NCBI RefSeq assembly: GCF_003471585.1
Contig: NZ_QRJO01000019.1
Span: 814-37,631 of the forward strand
Direction of reading: 5' to 3'
DNA length: 36,818 nt
DNA from: Collinsella sp. AM18-10
GTDB lineage: Bacteria > Actinomycetota > Coriobacteriia > Coriobacteriales > Coriobacteriaceae
Of the stretch, positions 1-7,990 are shown one piece after another (positions within the stretch are counted from its first letter, which is position 1; each line of letters starts with the position of its first letter). The position numbers and the translations under genes were made by a program. The notes under the pieces were generated by a model, which worked only from the letters and a program-made list of their open reading frames with translations, had not been told where the DNA came from and searched no databases.

Positions 1-51
1 GCACATATGTTGCGTAAATAGCGTTGCAGGCGCCTTCAGCGGACTCGGATT

Positions 52-178
52 TCGGAAGTATGCGGCAAAATTTGAATAGGCCGAGCACACTGGATATGCC
101 CAAGCTTTGTACCTGCGGTTTTATTGGTGAAAAACCGGGGTGTGCTCGAGGGCTCCGGAATTTGCCGCATACTTCCGA
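52..178. repeat. Nested inverted repeat, unknown element
   Basis: An 18-bp perfect arm at 52-69 matches the reverse complement of 161-178. After an imperfect 12-nt stretch a second perfect 9-bp arm follows (82-90 with 140-148). The centre holds a small hairpin with arms near 116-123 and 130-137. No open reading frame fits it. The nested shape recalls the two larger palindromes around groESL, so it may be a degenerate member of a dispersed intergenic repeat family; that link is inference. Confidence 0.6.
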
Positions 179-413
179 AAACAACGTCTCGGTGGCACCA
201 AAAATTGCCTCCAGAACCCTGAGATAATGAACATATGTAGCCGTTCGCCGCAAATTATCGTCCGTTCATGGAACCTATCTCCAACGAGTTGTAACCATAT
301 GGTTTGATGTTGGAAACATATGATTGCCGGCAGGCCGTAGGTGACGTTTGCCCTGATATCGGAGGTACCAAGTATGTTTCGTGCTCCGTTAAACAAGTAT
401 TGGGCTGGCTAAC
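179..413. other. Non-coding region upstream of the small exported protein
   Basis: No credible gene is seen here. The stretch contains a 12-bp perfect palindrome, AACCATATGGTT, at 293-304, flanked by a further CCAAC/GTTGG pair (281-285 and 309-313). It could be an operator or just another small hairpin. Three CATATG hexamers lie within 95 bp. No confident promoter could be assigned. Confidence 0.35.
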
Positions 414-863
414 ATGAGCCGCCGTTTTGTCTCGATAACCCTTGCAGTGGTCTGCCTGGCTGTGCTCCTGGGCGCTACAGGGCTGTTTGCTATAAGCCGA
501 GAAACGTCCTATATGCAGGAATGCGCTTCCGAAGGCTTTGCCATTGATGGTTACTATCGGGATGACAAAACGAGTCGGGTAACCCTGGCTTTTCTTGAGG
601 AGGACAACTGTCGATGGCAGCTGGTCGACCAAGACGGAATCTGCACAGACGGGCAGTTTAAGCGTACGGATGACCCCAACATCCTGATATTAAAGAAGGA
701 AAACGGTGAAGAATTCGGTACGGTCCACGTGGCGTACTTGTCACGCCGACGCGATCAGGGCTTGCTCTACCTATTTAGAGATACCAGGGTGACCCGTTTT
801 TATCTGGTGAGTACCGGTCCGGCGTTTACGGTGGAGTCTGGCGATGTCGATGCGGACAGTTGA
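414..863 (+). CDS. Small exported or membrane-anchored protein of unknown function
   Basis: This 149-residue protein is not recognised as a known family. Residues 1-27 form an N-terminal hydrophobic segment after a short SRR basic stretch, which fits a signal peptide or an uncleaved membrane anchor. The remaining ~120 residues are polar and mildly acidic, with mixed beta-type composition and two cysteines (in ECAS and NCRW) followed by a third in GICTDG. It is therefore probably a small extracytoplasmic domain. The start is the first ATG of the frame; the upstream purine stretch is weak, so translation may be low or the start slightly different. It stands alone, with a terminator directly after it and a minus-strand gene beyond. 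No function is proposed. Confidence 0.65.
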   Translation: MSRRFVSITLAVVCLAVLLGATGLFAISRETSYMQECASEGFAIDGYYRDDKTSRVTLAFLEEDNCRWQLVDQDGICTDGQFKRTDDPNILILKKENGEEFGTVHVAYLSRRRDQGLLYLFRDTRVTRFYLVSTGPAFTVESGDVDADS

Positions 864-883
864 TTCACGGCAATAAAACAGCG

Positions 884-919
884 AGCGGGGCACGGACATG
901 AATCGCGCCCCGCTTTTTT
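884..919 (+). terminator. Rho-independent terminator after the small exported protein
   Basis: An 8-bp GC-rich stem (AGCGGGGC at 884-891 with GCCCCGCT at 907-914) is followed by a T run. It lies 21 nt after the stop codon at 863. Confidence 0.8.
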
Positions 920-991
920 GCTCGCGGCCTGCGTCGCGTCTGCGCTTCGTTCCGACTCGCGCCTGTGCGCGCATCCATCTCACATCCCGCA

Positions 992-2131
992 TCACTTCAC
1001 ATCGAACTCCACGCGATCGAGCTCGGGCACGTTGAGGTCGATGAGCTTGCGGGCAACGCGGCGGTCGTGTGCTCCAAGCGCCTCGCCTGTCGTCACATGG
1101 GCGACAATCTCGCGCTCGACGATGCCTTCCTCGTCCCCTTCGGTGGCCGAGGTCTCGACGGCGACGGTGTAATCCTTAAAGCCCGGCAGCACCGCGGCAA
1201 GCTCGCGTGTGGTCTCGGTGACGCCGTAGCCGTCCTGCACGCCGACCTGCGCCGAGCCAATGGACCCCGCGGTCATGACGATGCAGGGGATGGCAAAGAT
1301 CACCGTGCCCACAATAATGCGGCGGCGCACCTTGCGTGACAGCTCGTCGACCTCGGCATTTTCCTCAGCAGTCACAATACCGTCGCCGTTGAGGTCGCGC
1401 TTGAGCGGCACACGCAATAGAAGTAGTACGGCTTCGGCAGCCAGTGCGATAAAGACCACGTTGATGCCAAACTCGTAAAGCGCCGAGAGAAACAGCGACC
1501 CGCTTGCGATGGCGATGCCGTAGCCCGCCGCGCACAGGGGTGGCATGAGCGCGGTCGCCACGGCCACACCGGCGATGAGCGTGGCGGGTTCCTGGTCGCG
1601 CGAGTTGCCCAGGCCGCCTGCAAAGCCGCCGGCGAGCGCGACAGCGAGGTCCCAGACAGTTGGTGTCGAATTGTCGATAATGGCGGCCGTGGTGGTGCCA
1701 AGGGGCGAGAGCTTAAAGTACAACGTGGATGTGACCAGGCAAAAGGCCATTTGCAGCGCAAGGCTGGCGACGGCTTCGACGGTAATCTCGCGGTCGAGCG
1801 TGGCAATGCCGTATGCCATGGCAAGAACCGAGCCCATGAGCGGGCAGATGAGCATGGCGCCCACGATGGCGATGTCCGAATCGATATCGAGGCCGATGCT
1901 CGCGATCAACATGGCGATGATGAGGATGCATAGGTGGGAGCCGGTCAGACGCGCCCCGTTTACAAAACGCTTGCGGATCACGTGATAGGGCGCGCGTCCC
2001 TCGCGAATGTTGAATGCGCGCTTTAGGAAGCGGGTGGCGTTCTTCATGGCCTCACTATGGGCAGGGCGGATGCCGTGGCGCCGGTGATGGCGTTCGCGCA
2101 GCCGCTTGATCTGTTGTTTATCGAGTTCCAT
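992..2131 (-). CDS. DUF389 family membrane protein with an EF-hand-like loop
   Basis: The 379-residue protein matches the DUF389 family (TIGR00341-like hydrophobic core): a basic cytoplasmic N-terminus (residues 1-60), then several membrane spans including the runs around IVGAMLICPLMGSVLAMAYG and LIAGVAVATALMPPLCAAGY, and a soluble C-terminal domain. Function in the family is not established. The ATG at 2131 is chosen because GAGGTGG lies just upstream; a longer in-frame start at 2278 has no such site and its extra residues do not look like protein. Residues 246-257 read DLNGDGIVTAEE, which satisfies the canonical 12-residue EF-hand calcium loop (D1, N3, D5, G6, I8-equivalent, E12). The gene is monocistronic and faces the gene to its left convergently. 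Family call is firm; calcium binding is inference. Confidence 0.85.
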   Translation of the reverse strand: MELDKQQIKRLRERHHRRHGIRPAHSEAMKNATRFLKRAFNIREGRAPYHVIRKRFVNGARLTGSHLCILIIAMLIASIGLDIDSDIAIVGAMLICPLMGSVLAMAYGIATLDREITVEAVASLALQMAFCLVTSTLYFKLSPLGTTTAAIIDNSTPTVWDLAVALAGGFAGGLGNSRDQEPATLIAGVAVATALMPPLCAAGYGIAIASGSLFLSALYEFGINVVFIALAAEAVLLLLRVPLKRDLNGDGIVTAEENAEVDELSRKVRRRIIVGTVIFAIPCIVMTAGSIGSAQVGVQDGYGVTETTRELAAVLPGFKDYTVAVETSATEGDEEGIVEREIVAHVTTGEALGAHDRRVARKLIDLNVPELDRVEFDVK

Positions 2132-2291
2132 GTCCACCTCGTTCTGGCAAGGGCCGCGTATCCCGCCCGTCGCCCTTACTCTACACCGTGGCGGGCGGGG
2201 TGTCTGTTGGATGCGGAATCCGATAGGGCGGATGACGCGGGAGCAAATGCAAATCACAGGCTCAATTCGATCCCGCAAGAATATGATGCGC

Positions 2292-2397
2292 CAGCTCCTA
2301 CATATGTGACGAAATTGTGAAGCACGAGAGCGCGAATTTCAAAAAATCCGCTGGTGACCAATGTTGCGCAACAGAATTCAAAAATCAGCTCCTACAT
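2292..2397 (+). promoter_or_regulatory. Regulatory region of the surface protein: direct repeats and palindrome
   Basis: A 12-nt direct repeat, CAGCTCCTACAT, occurs at 2292-2303 and 2386-2397. Between them lies the 12-bp perfect palindrome TGTTGCGCAACA at 2362-2373. The TACAT ends of the repeats could serve as -10 elements, but no convincing -35 was found. The same palindrome, with three extra identical flanking bases, recurs at 18586-18597 upstream of another gene. An operator role is inferred. Confidence 0.5.
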
Positions 2398-2438
2398 TTT
2401 GAAGCGTATGGATACATCCGTGTCAAAGGGAGAAAGCC

Positions 2439-5400
2439 ATGGCAAACTACAGTCCACAGCACTTTGAGCCTCGGGCCAAGGCCGTCAACGTCAAGGGCGT
2501 TGCTAACCGCGCCGTCGCAACCGTTTTGACGGCGGGCCTCATTGCTCAGCCGCTCATGTCGCCGCTGGCGGCAATCGCCGCACCGTCAACCGGTAACGGC
2601 GATTCTGTTCAGGGGGGGGGTAGTTCTGTAGAGAACACCGTTGCCGCCGGTAACCAAGCGGTCGTAAAGACGGCTGCCCAGCTGGCCGAGGAGTCGGCAA
2701 AGCAGCTCAAGGACGCTCAGGCCGCCTACGATGCCGCCCAGAAGAAGGCCGACGCGGCGGGCCAGTCTCAAAAGCAAGCGCAGCAGCAAAAGAATCAGGC
2801 CTCGCAGGCCGTGACCGATAACGCCGCCGAGCAGAACGAGGCCGAGGTAGCCGCGCTTCAGGAGAAGATCGACGAGCTTAAGGCAGCCGTCGAAAAGACT
2901 GAGCAGCAGCAGAAGAAGCTGGGCGACCTGAACGATCGGCTCGAACAGGCCAACAAGAGTGTCGAGGATAAGACCCAGGCGCTCAAGGACGCCAAGGCAA
3001 AGCAGGATGAGGCCAAGAAGGCCCTCGATGATGCCCAGGCCAAGCTCGAGGCCATGGGTATGGACGAGTACGAGGCCGCCAAGAAGGCTGTCGAGGACGC
3101 GCAGGCAAAGCTCGATGACGCCAATAAGGCCGTTACTACTGCACAGGACAATCTGGACCAGGCCAAGGCTGCCGAGGCCAGCGCCCAGCAGGAAAAGCAG
3201 AATACCGAGGCCGCTCTGACTTCCGCCCAGGCCAAGAAGCAGGAGACTGCCGCTGCTCTCGCAGCCGCAACCACCGCGCGCGATAACGCCCAGCAGAAGT
3301 TCAACCAGGCGCAGGCCGCGCTTGATGCTGCCGTCTCGGGTACGGGTGTTGACCTGAGTGCGCTTGAGGCCGCCAAGAAAGCTGCTGCTGGTGAGCTCAA
3401 GACCGCGCAGGCGGAGCTCAATGCCGCGACGGATGCCGACGCCACCGCACAGACAAATCTGCAGGCCGCCCAGGCTGCCGTCGCTGCCGCGCAGGAGAAG
3501 GCCAACGCCGTCAACGCTGCTGTGGCATCTGCCCAGTCTGCATACGATGCGGCAAACAAGGAGTACAAGGACGCGGCCAGTAAGCGTGACGCCGCGAAGA
3601 CGGCATACGAGCAGGCCCAGCAGACCGAAGCAGACAAGAAGGCCGCGTACGATAAGCTTGTCGAAGTTCGCAAGCAGAAGCGCAGCGAGTGGGAGGCAGC
3701 CTGCGCCGCTTCGAACGCCGCGGAAAAGGCTTATGACGCCGCTAATGCCCAGGTTGAGGCTCTTGAGCAGCAGATTGCTGACCTCAAGTCCAACATGACC
3801 GTTGACCAGGAAGTCATCAATAAGGGCATGCTCGGCTTTATGGCCTACATCAGCAACAGCAGCGATTTCACAGCCACGCAGAAGAAGAACGCCCAGGACG
3901 CCGTATCGATGATGACCGGTGCCGATGACAAGGCCGAATGGTATGACAAGTACGTCGATCAGGACATGTCTCGCGACACCAACCCGCTTTCCCTGGAGCA
4001 GATGCGCAACGCCCTGACATATCTCGACACCCAGAACAACCTCCGCAAGGCGAACGGTCAGTCGGCGCTCAGCGTCAGCCTCCGCATGACTGTGGCAGCC
4101 GCCCTTAATGCATCATATTCATCGAACATCTGGGGACACTCAGGCTGCTACTGGGATAACGGTGAAAATCTTGCCGGCGGAGGCGGCGCATATACCGGCG
4201 GCGAGACCGAGGATACACTCGGTTGGCCCTACACCGGCCTCTACACACAGGAGAAGGAGGCATTCGATAAGTACGTCGCACAGTATGGCGATGACCTCGA
4301 TAGCCACCGATATGATGCCTATTACATCTACCAGAACTACAACAGCATCTACCATGAGTGTGGGCACTATCTCAACATCATTGATTCCGCCACGGAAGCC
4401 ATCGGCATCGCAACCGGTAGCGGTAAGAACACCGATTCCGAGGTAACCGTATTCGATTACAGCGCTGATAGCACTCAGGCTGATTTCACTGTCCCCGAGT
4501 TCAAGAAACTCCTCAACGACTACATCGATTCCGCCTACAACGCAGGCGGCACGCAGGAGCAGAAGGAGCAGCTGAAGCAGCTTCAGAGCAAGCTGGCAGA
4601 TGCGCAGAAGGCGATGGGCACGGCCGATACGGCATATCTCGCCGCTCTCAATAACCAGAAGGACGCGCAAGACGCCTATACCGCGGCCGACACGAACGCG
4701 AACACCGCCAAGGGCGAGTACGAGAAGGCTAAGTCCGGTACCGCCGCCGCGAAGACGGCATACGACGCCGCCGAAGCCAAACTCAAGGGTATCGACGTCA
4801 AGACGCCCAAGACCAAGCTCGACGCCGCCAAGGGCGAGGCCGCTACTGCCCAGGCAGCTCTCGATAAGGCAAACGCCACGCTTGCTGACAGCAAGACGAA
4901 GGCAGCCGAGGCCGCTGCTCACAAGGCGAAGGCTCGCAGCGCCCGCGATGCCGCCAAGGCAAAGTCCGATCAGGCCAATGAGGCGTATGACAACGCCACT
5001 GCTTCGGTCAAGGACCTTACCGCCAAGCGCGATGCCGCCAATACGGACCTTGCGAACAAGCAGGGCACGCTAAACGAGGCCAAGAAGGCCGACGGTGCTG
5101 CCCAAGCTGGCGTTGACAAGGCTCAGGCCGCAGACGCGCATGCCGCGACCGCTCTTTCGGACGCCAAGCAGGCAGTTGCCGCCAAGACGCAGGCCCTGTC
5201 CGACGCACAGGCGAAGGCCAAGGCCGCCGAGGGCGAGCTGGCCACCGCAAGCAAGGCCTTCGAGCGCTTCGCCGGCGCTCAGAAGGCGGTCGACGACGCC
5301 AAGGCCGCCTATGACGCTGCCGTCGCCGGTGTCGCCGATGCCCAGAAGCAGCTCGATGCCGCCAACGAAGCCGTCGTCGATGCGAACCTCGAGATCTTCA

Positions 5401-5894
5401 AGGCCAAGGCCGAGCTTGCCAGCGATGAGGCACTCAAGGCCGATCTTGAGGCTGTCGACCACAAGGCCTCTCTTGCCGCGGGCACGACGGGTAACGAGAA
5501 GCTGGTCAAGCTGAACGCTGCCTACGCTCGCTATAAGGCCGCCGTCGATGCCGCTGCTGGTCTCAAGGCTGCTCTGAGCGATGCCGATGCCAAACTGTCC
5601 GATGCCAACGACGCCTATGCCGCCGCGCTTGCCGAGCTTAACGATGCTAAGGATGCCCTGGCTGCCGCACAGGCCGAGTACGACAAGTATCATCCCAAGG
5701 CTGAGCCGCAGGCCAAGCCTCAGGTTGCGCAGGCTGCTGCAAAGGCCCCCGTTGCCAAGAAACAGGCCGCGCCTGCCGCGCTCGCCCAGACCGGTGATGA
5801 CTCCGCACTTGCAGGCGAGGTGTTCGTCATTGGCGGCATAACGCTCGTGGCCGCAGGCGTGACGCTGGGTGATCGTCGTCGCAAGCACATGTAG
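2439..5894 (+). CDS. Large coiled-coil surface protein with SEC10/PgrA-like CAP domain and LAxTG sorting signal
   Basis: This 1151-residue protein starts after a good ribosome site (AGGGAGAA). Residues 1 to ~48 form a long signal peptide ending in an AxA-type site. Two alanine/lysine/glutamine-rich coiled-coil regions (~65-450 and ~700-1080) flank a globular domain at ~515-670. That domain carries HSGCYWDNGENLAGG (~566) and HECGHYLNIID (~638), motifs typical of the SEC10/PgrA surface-exclusion/CAP superfamily domain of Gram-positive adhesins. The C-terminus has LAQTGD at 1115-1120, a hydrophobic span and an RRRKHM tail: a cell-wall sorting signal of the LAxTG type associated with class E sortases. 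It is likely an extended wall-anchored adhesin or aggregation factor. A run of nine G at 2612-2620 (codons 58-61) makes it a phase-variation candidate. No sortase gene lies nearby. Domain call is confident; ligand unknown. Confidence 0.88.
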   Translation: MANYSPQHFEPRAKAVNVKGVANRAVATVLTAGLIAQPLMSPLAAIAAPSTGNGDSVQGGGSSVENTVAAGNQAVVKTAAQLAEESAKQLKDAQAAYDAAQKKADAAGQSQKQAQQQKNQASQAVTDNAAEQNEAEVAALQEKIDELKAAVEKTEQQQKKLGDLNDRLEQANKSVEDKTQALKDAKAKQDEAKKALDDAQAKLEAMGMDEYEAAKKAVEDAQAKLDDANKAVTTAQDNLDQAKAAEASAQQEKQNTEAALTSAQAKKQETAAALAAATTARDNAQQKFNQAQAALDAAVSGTGVDLSALEAAKKAAAGELKTAQAELNAATDADATAQTNLQAAQAAVAAAQEKANAVNAAVASAQSAYDAANKEYKDAASKRDAAKTAYEQAQQTEADKKAAYDKLVEVRKQKRSEWEAACAASNAAEKAYDAANAQVEALEQQIADLKSNMTVDQEVINKGMLGFMAYISNSSDFTATQKKNAQDAVSMMTGADDKAEWYDKYVDQDMSRDTNPLSLEQMRNALTYLDTQNNLRKANGQSALSVSLRMTVAAALNASYSSNIWGHSGCYWDNGENLAGGGGAYTGGETEDTLGWPYTGLYTQEKEAFDKYVAQYGDDLDSHRYDAYYIYQNYNSIYHECGHYLNIIDSATEAIGIATGSGKNTDSEVTVFDYSADSTQADFTVPEFKKLLNDYIDSAYNAGGTQEQKEQLKQLQSKLADAQKAMGTADTAYLAALNNQKDAQDAYTAADTNANTAKGEYEKAKSGTAAAKTAYDAAEAKLKGIDVKTPKTKLDAAKGEAATAQAALDKANATLADSKTKAAEAAAHKAKARSARDAAKAKSDQANEAYDNATASVKDLTAKRDAANTDLANKQGTLNEAKKADGAAQAGVDKAQAADAHAATALSDAKQAVAAKTQALSDAQAKAKAAEGELATASKAFERFAGAQKAVDDAKAAYDAAVAGVADAQKQLDAANEAVVDANLEIFKAKAELASDEALKADLEAVDHKASLAAGTTGNEKLVKLNAAYARYKAAVDAAAGLKAALSDADAKLSDANDAYAAALAELNDAKDALAAAQAEYDKYHPKAEPQAKPQVAQAAAKAPVAKKQAAPAALAQTGDDSALAGEVFVIGGITLVAAGVTLGDRRRKHM
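2612..2620 (+). repeat. G9 homopolymer inside the surface protein gene
   Basis: Nine consecutive G follow codon GTT and are read as Q-G-G-G. Loss of one G brings a TAG about seven codons later; gain of one G brings a TAG immediately after the tract. Only the present length (or changes by threes) gives the full protein. Confidence 0.9.
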
Positions 5895-5963
5895 CGATTC
5901 GGGCGTCGGCTCTGCAATGAACTTCAATTCATAGCGGGACCGTCTCGATAGCCAAACGATAAG

Positions 5964-6000
5964 GCCGGCGCGCTGTCAAACGCAGCGCGCCGGCTTTTCT
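5964..6000 (+). terminator. Terminator of the surface protein gene
   Basis: An 11-bp perfect stem (GCCGGCGCGCT at 5964-5974 and its complement at 5984-5994) precedes TTTTCTTT. It ends the plus-strand transcript ~70 nt past the stop codon. Confidence 0.88.
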
Positions 6001-6013
6001 TTGCGTTGGTATC

Positions 6014-6053
6014 AAAAAGCCCGGTCGGTAGCCGCGAAAGCTACCGACTGGGC
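6014..6053 (-). terminator. Terminator of the OPT transporter gene
   Basis: On the minus strand a ~14-bp stem (arms 6040-6053 and 6019-6032, one mismatch) is followed by a T5 run at 6014-6018. It sits ~40 nt past the OPT stop codon, back to back with the terminator of the converging surface protein gene. Confidence 0.85.
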
Positions 6054-6094
6054 AAATCGTAGGCAATATGGTTGCTATCGAGTAACTGCTCAGC

Positions 6095-7798
6095 TTAGCC
6101 CAGTAGGCTTAAGCCCACGGAGACAAACGCCAGGATAACACCGACGATGGACTCGCCGCCGAGCAGGCCGCTGGCAACGACCAGGCCCTGCTCCTGGAAG
6201 GCGGCATCCTTGGCGGCCTTTTCTTCGTCCGAAAGACCGGCGTTGGCATCGCGGTGGGCTGCCCACTTGTCGTAGGCGAGCTTGACGCAGGAGCCCAAGA
6301 AGGCCGTGAGTGACATATAGAACGGCAGGTACACGCCCAGGCCAATCATCATGGCCGGAATGCCGAGCCAGTACATGACGATGCCGGCGATAAAGCCGCC
6401 AACGAACCACGGCACGCTTGGGATGCCCGAGACCATGGTGGCGACCACACTTGCCTGCGCGGCCACAAAGCTCTTGTCGGGGCCAAAGGCGTCCGGGCCG
6501 TAGGCGGTGACGAGAGCGACCATAACGGCTGCGGCGACCAGGGCGCCCACGATGCCGCCGATGGCTTGGCCGATCCACTGCGCACGCGGGTTGGTGCCCA
6601 GCACGGCGCCGGCCTTAAAGTCGTTCATGACGTCGCCCGCAAGGCCGCACGCCACGGCTACGATGCCGGCGATAAAGAACAGCTTGACCTGAGCGATCTG
6701 TGCGAAGGCAGCCACGATGAGCATAACGATGAGGCCAAAGATCTCCATGGGGTCGATGCCCGTCTGGCCGCAGCTCTGTGCGCTCATGATGGTGGTGACA
6801 AAGGTGAACAGCGTCACGATGACGGCCGGGACGGGACCAAGGTCGAGCGCGATGGCGACGATCACGGCGATGGCGGCAGCGCCCAGGCCGATGATGCCGG
6901 CGTCGAGCTTAAGGGAGCCCGAGATGAGCGACTGCTCGTCGGTGTCGGTGGAGCTGTCGGCGGCAAGACCGCGGACGATACCGGCGACCTGCGGCAGGAT
7001 GTCCTTGAGGACGACGGCGACGCCAAAGCCCATCATGAGGCCCATGCCCAGGGACTTGACGATGCCCTGCGCGGTCACAACATCGAACAGACCGGCAGCG
7101 GTGCCGCCCACGATGATGCCAAAGTTGCCCAGCAGGGCGCCGGCAAACCAGAAGGCGACCGGGGCGAAGCCCACGAGGAAGCCGACGGAGAGCAGCATGG
7201 GCGAGTTGTAGATACCAAAGGTCACGCCGGGAATATTGAGCGTGCACAGCATGCTGGGCACAATGCCCAGGGCGTCGCGCAGCACGCTATAGATGCCGGC
7301 GATGGCCATGGAGCCAAAGAGCTGCTTGCCGGTCTTGCCGCCGGCCTCGGTCGCGCGCAGGGTCTGAGCTGCGGCGTTGCCAGTGGGGAACTCAAGCGCG
7401 GCGTCCACGATAAAGTGACGGTGGATGAGTGCCGTGGCCAGCAAGCCCAGGATGGTGCCGGCGAGTGCCACGATAAACATGTCGAGCCAGCTGATCTGGT
7501 CGGCATAGCCCAGCATCCAGGCGCCCGGGATGGTAAACGCCAGACCGCCGGCGACCATGGCGCCTGCGGACATGATGGTGTGGGTGACGTTTGCCTCGTT
7601 GAGGCTAGCGTTGCCCATGAGCTTAAGGAAGAACAGCGAGATGACGGCAGCGAAGACGATCGGCCAGGGGAGTGCGCCCATCTTGAGGGCAGTGTAGGCC
7701 GAGCTTGCCGTGATGATCACGCAGCCAAGGACGCCGATGACGACTCCGCGCAGCGTGAGTTGCCCGCGCATCGAAGCGCGGTTCGAGGGATTGCTCAT
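6095..7798 (-). CDS. OPT family oligopeptide-type transporter
   Basis: The 567-residue protein is almost wholly membrane-embedded, with many hydrophobic spans and the OPT-family signatures ALKMGALPWPIVFAA near the N-terminus, NEANVTHTIMSAG, and later SCGQTGIDPMEIFG and NPRAQWIGQAIGG. Family members move small peptides or metal-chelate compounds across the cytoplasmic membrane, driven by ion gradients. The length is within the usual bacterial range (about 520-670). Start at 7798 is supported by AAGGAG 6-7 nt upstream. It is monocistronic and diverges from coaX. The leader on its own strand (7799-7861) can form a strong hairpin and a competing pairing near the ribosome site, which may control it. 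The substrate cannot be told from sequence. Confidence 0.92.
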   Translation of the reverse strand: MSNPSNRASMRGQLTLRGVVIGVLGCVIITASSAYTALKMGALPWPIVFAAVISLFFLKLMGNASLNEANVTHTIMSAGAMVAGGLAFTIPGAWMLGYADQISWLDMFIVALAGTILGLLATALIHRHFIVDAALEFPTGNAAAQTLRATEAGGKTGKQLFGSMAIAGIYSVLRDALGIVPSMLCTLNIPGVTFGIYNSPMLLSVGFLVGFAPVAFWFAGALLGNFGIIVGGTAAGLFDVVTAQGIVKSLGMGLMMGFGVAVVLKDILPQVAGIVRGLAADSSTDTDEQSLISGSLKLDAGIIGLGAAAIAVIVAIALDLGPVPAVIVTLFTFVTTIMSAQSCGQTGIDPMEIFGLIVMLIVAAFAQIAQVKLFFIAGIVAVACGLAGDVMNDFKAGAVLGTNPRAQWIGQAIGGIVGALVAAAVMVALVTAYGPDAFGPDKSFVAAQASVVATMVSGIPSVPWFVGGFIAGIVMYWLGIPAMMIGLGVYLPFYMSLTAFLGSCVKLAYDKWAAHRDANAGLSDEEKAAKDAAFQEQGLVVASGLLGGESIVGVILAFVSVGLSLLG

Positions 7799-7816
7799 AT
7801 AAAACTCCTTTGCGTA

Positions 7817-7861
7817 TATCCGCTTCCCCCGGGAGCGCCGTTACGGATACGGCGCGGGAAG
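7817..7861 (-). promoter_or_regulatory. Structured leader of the OPT gene with competing pairings
   Basis: On the minus strand, CTTCCC and GCGCCG (7861-7856 and 7855-7850) pair with CGGCGC (7840-7835) and GGGAAG (7828-7823), leaving a loop containing TATCCG (7849-7844). That loop segment is fully complementary to CGGATA at 7822-7817, right after the hairpin and about 7 nt before the AAGGAG ribosome site. The two pairings would be mutually exclusive. A switch role is inference; no known riboswitch class was recognised. Confidence 0.4.
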
Positions 7862-7908
7862 TCGGGTTACCAAGGGCCGCCGCGTGAGCTCGCAAACGAC
7901 CGCGCACC

Positions 7909-7963
7909 AGTATAGCCGCAAGGTAGTCATTTTGGGATGACTGGTTTAGGTAGGCGATATACT
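7909..7963. promoter_or_regulatory. Divergent promoter region between the OPT gene and coaX
   Basis: A -10-like TATACT on the minus strand (7909-7914) faces the OPT gene and another on the plus strand (7958-7963) faces coaX. Between them is a palindrome AGTCAT-N6-ATGACT (7925-7930 and 7937-7942) that could be a shared operator. The -35 boxes are poor. Confidence 0.4.
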
Positions 7964-7990
7964 GCTGGGCAGACGAAAGGAGCGCCGACG

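Noticed and set aside
7817..7861. H-type pseudoknot in the OPT leader
   Set aside because: The third connecting loop would have zero length across a 12-bp stem, which is sterically impossible; mutually exclusive hairpins are the better reading.
6566..7915. 449-codon plus-strand frame opposite the OPT transporter
   Set aside because: Composition (His/Asp/Gly-rich) is that of a GC-skewed antisense shadow; no domain is visible and the minus-strand gene is well supported.
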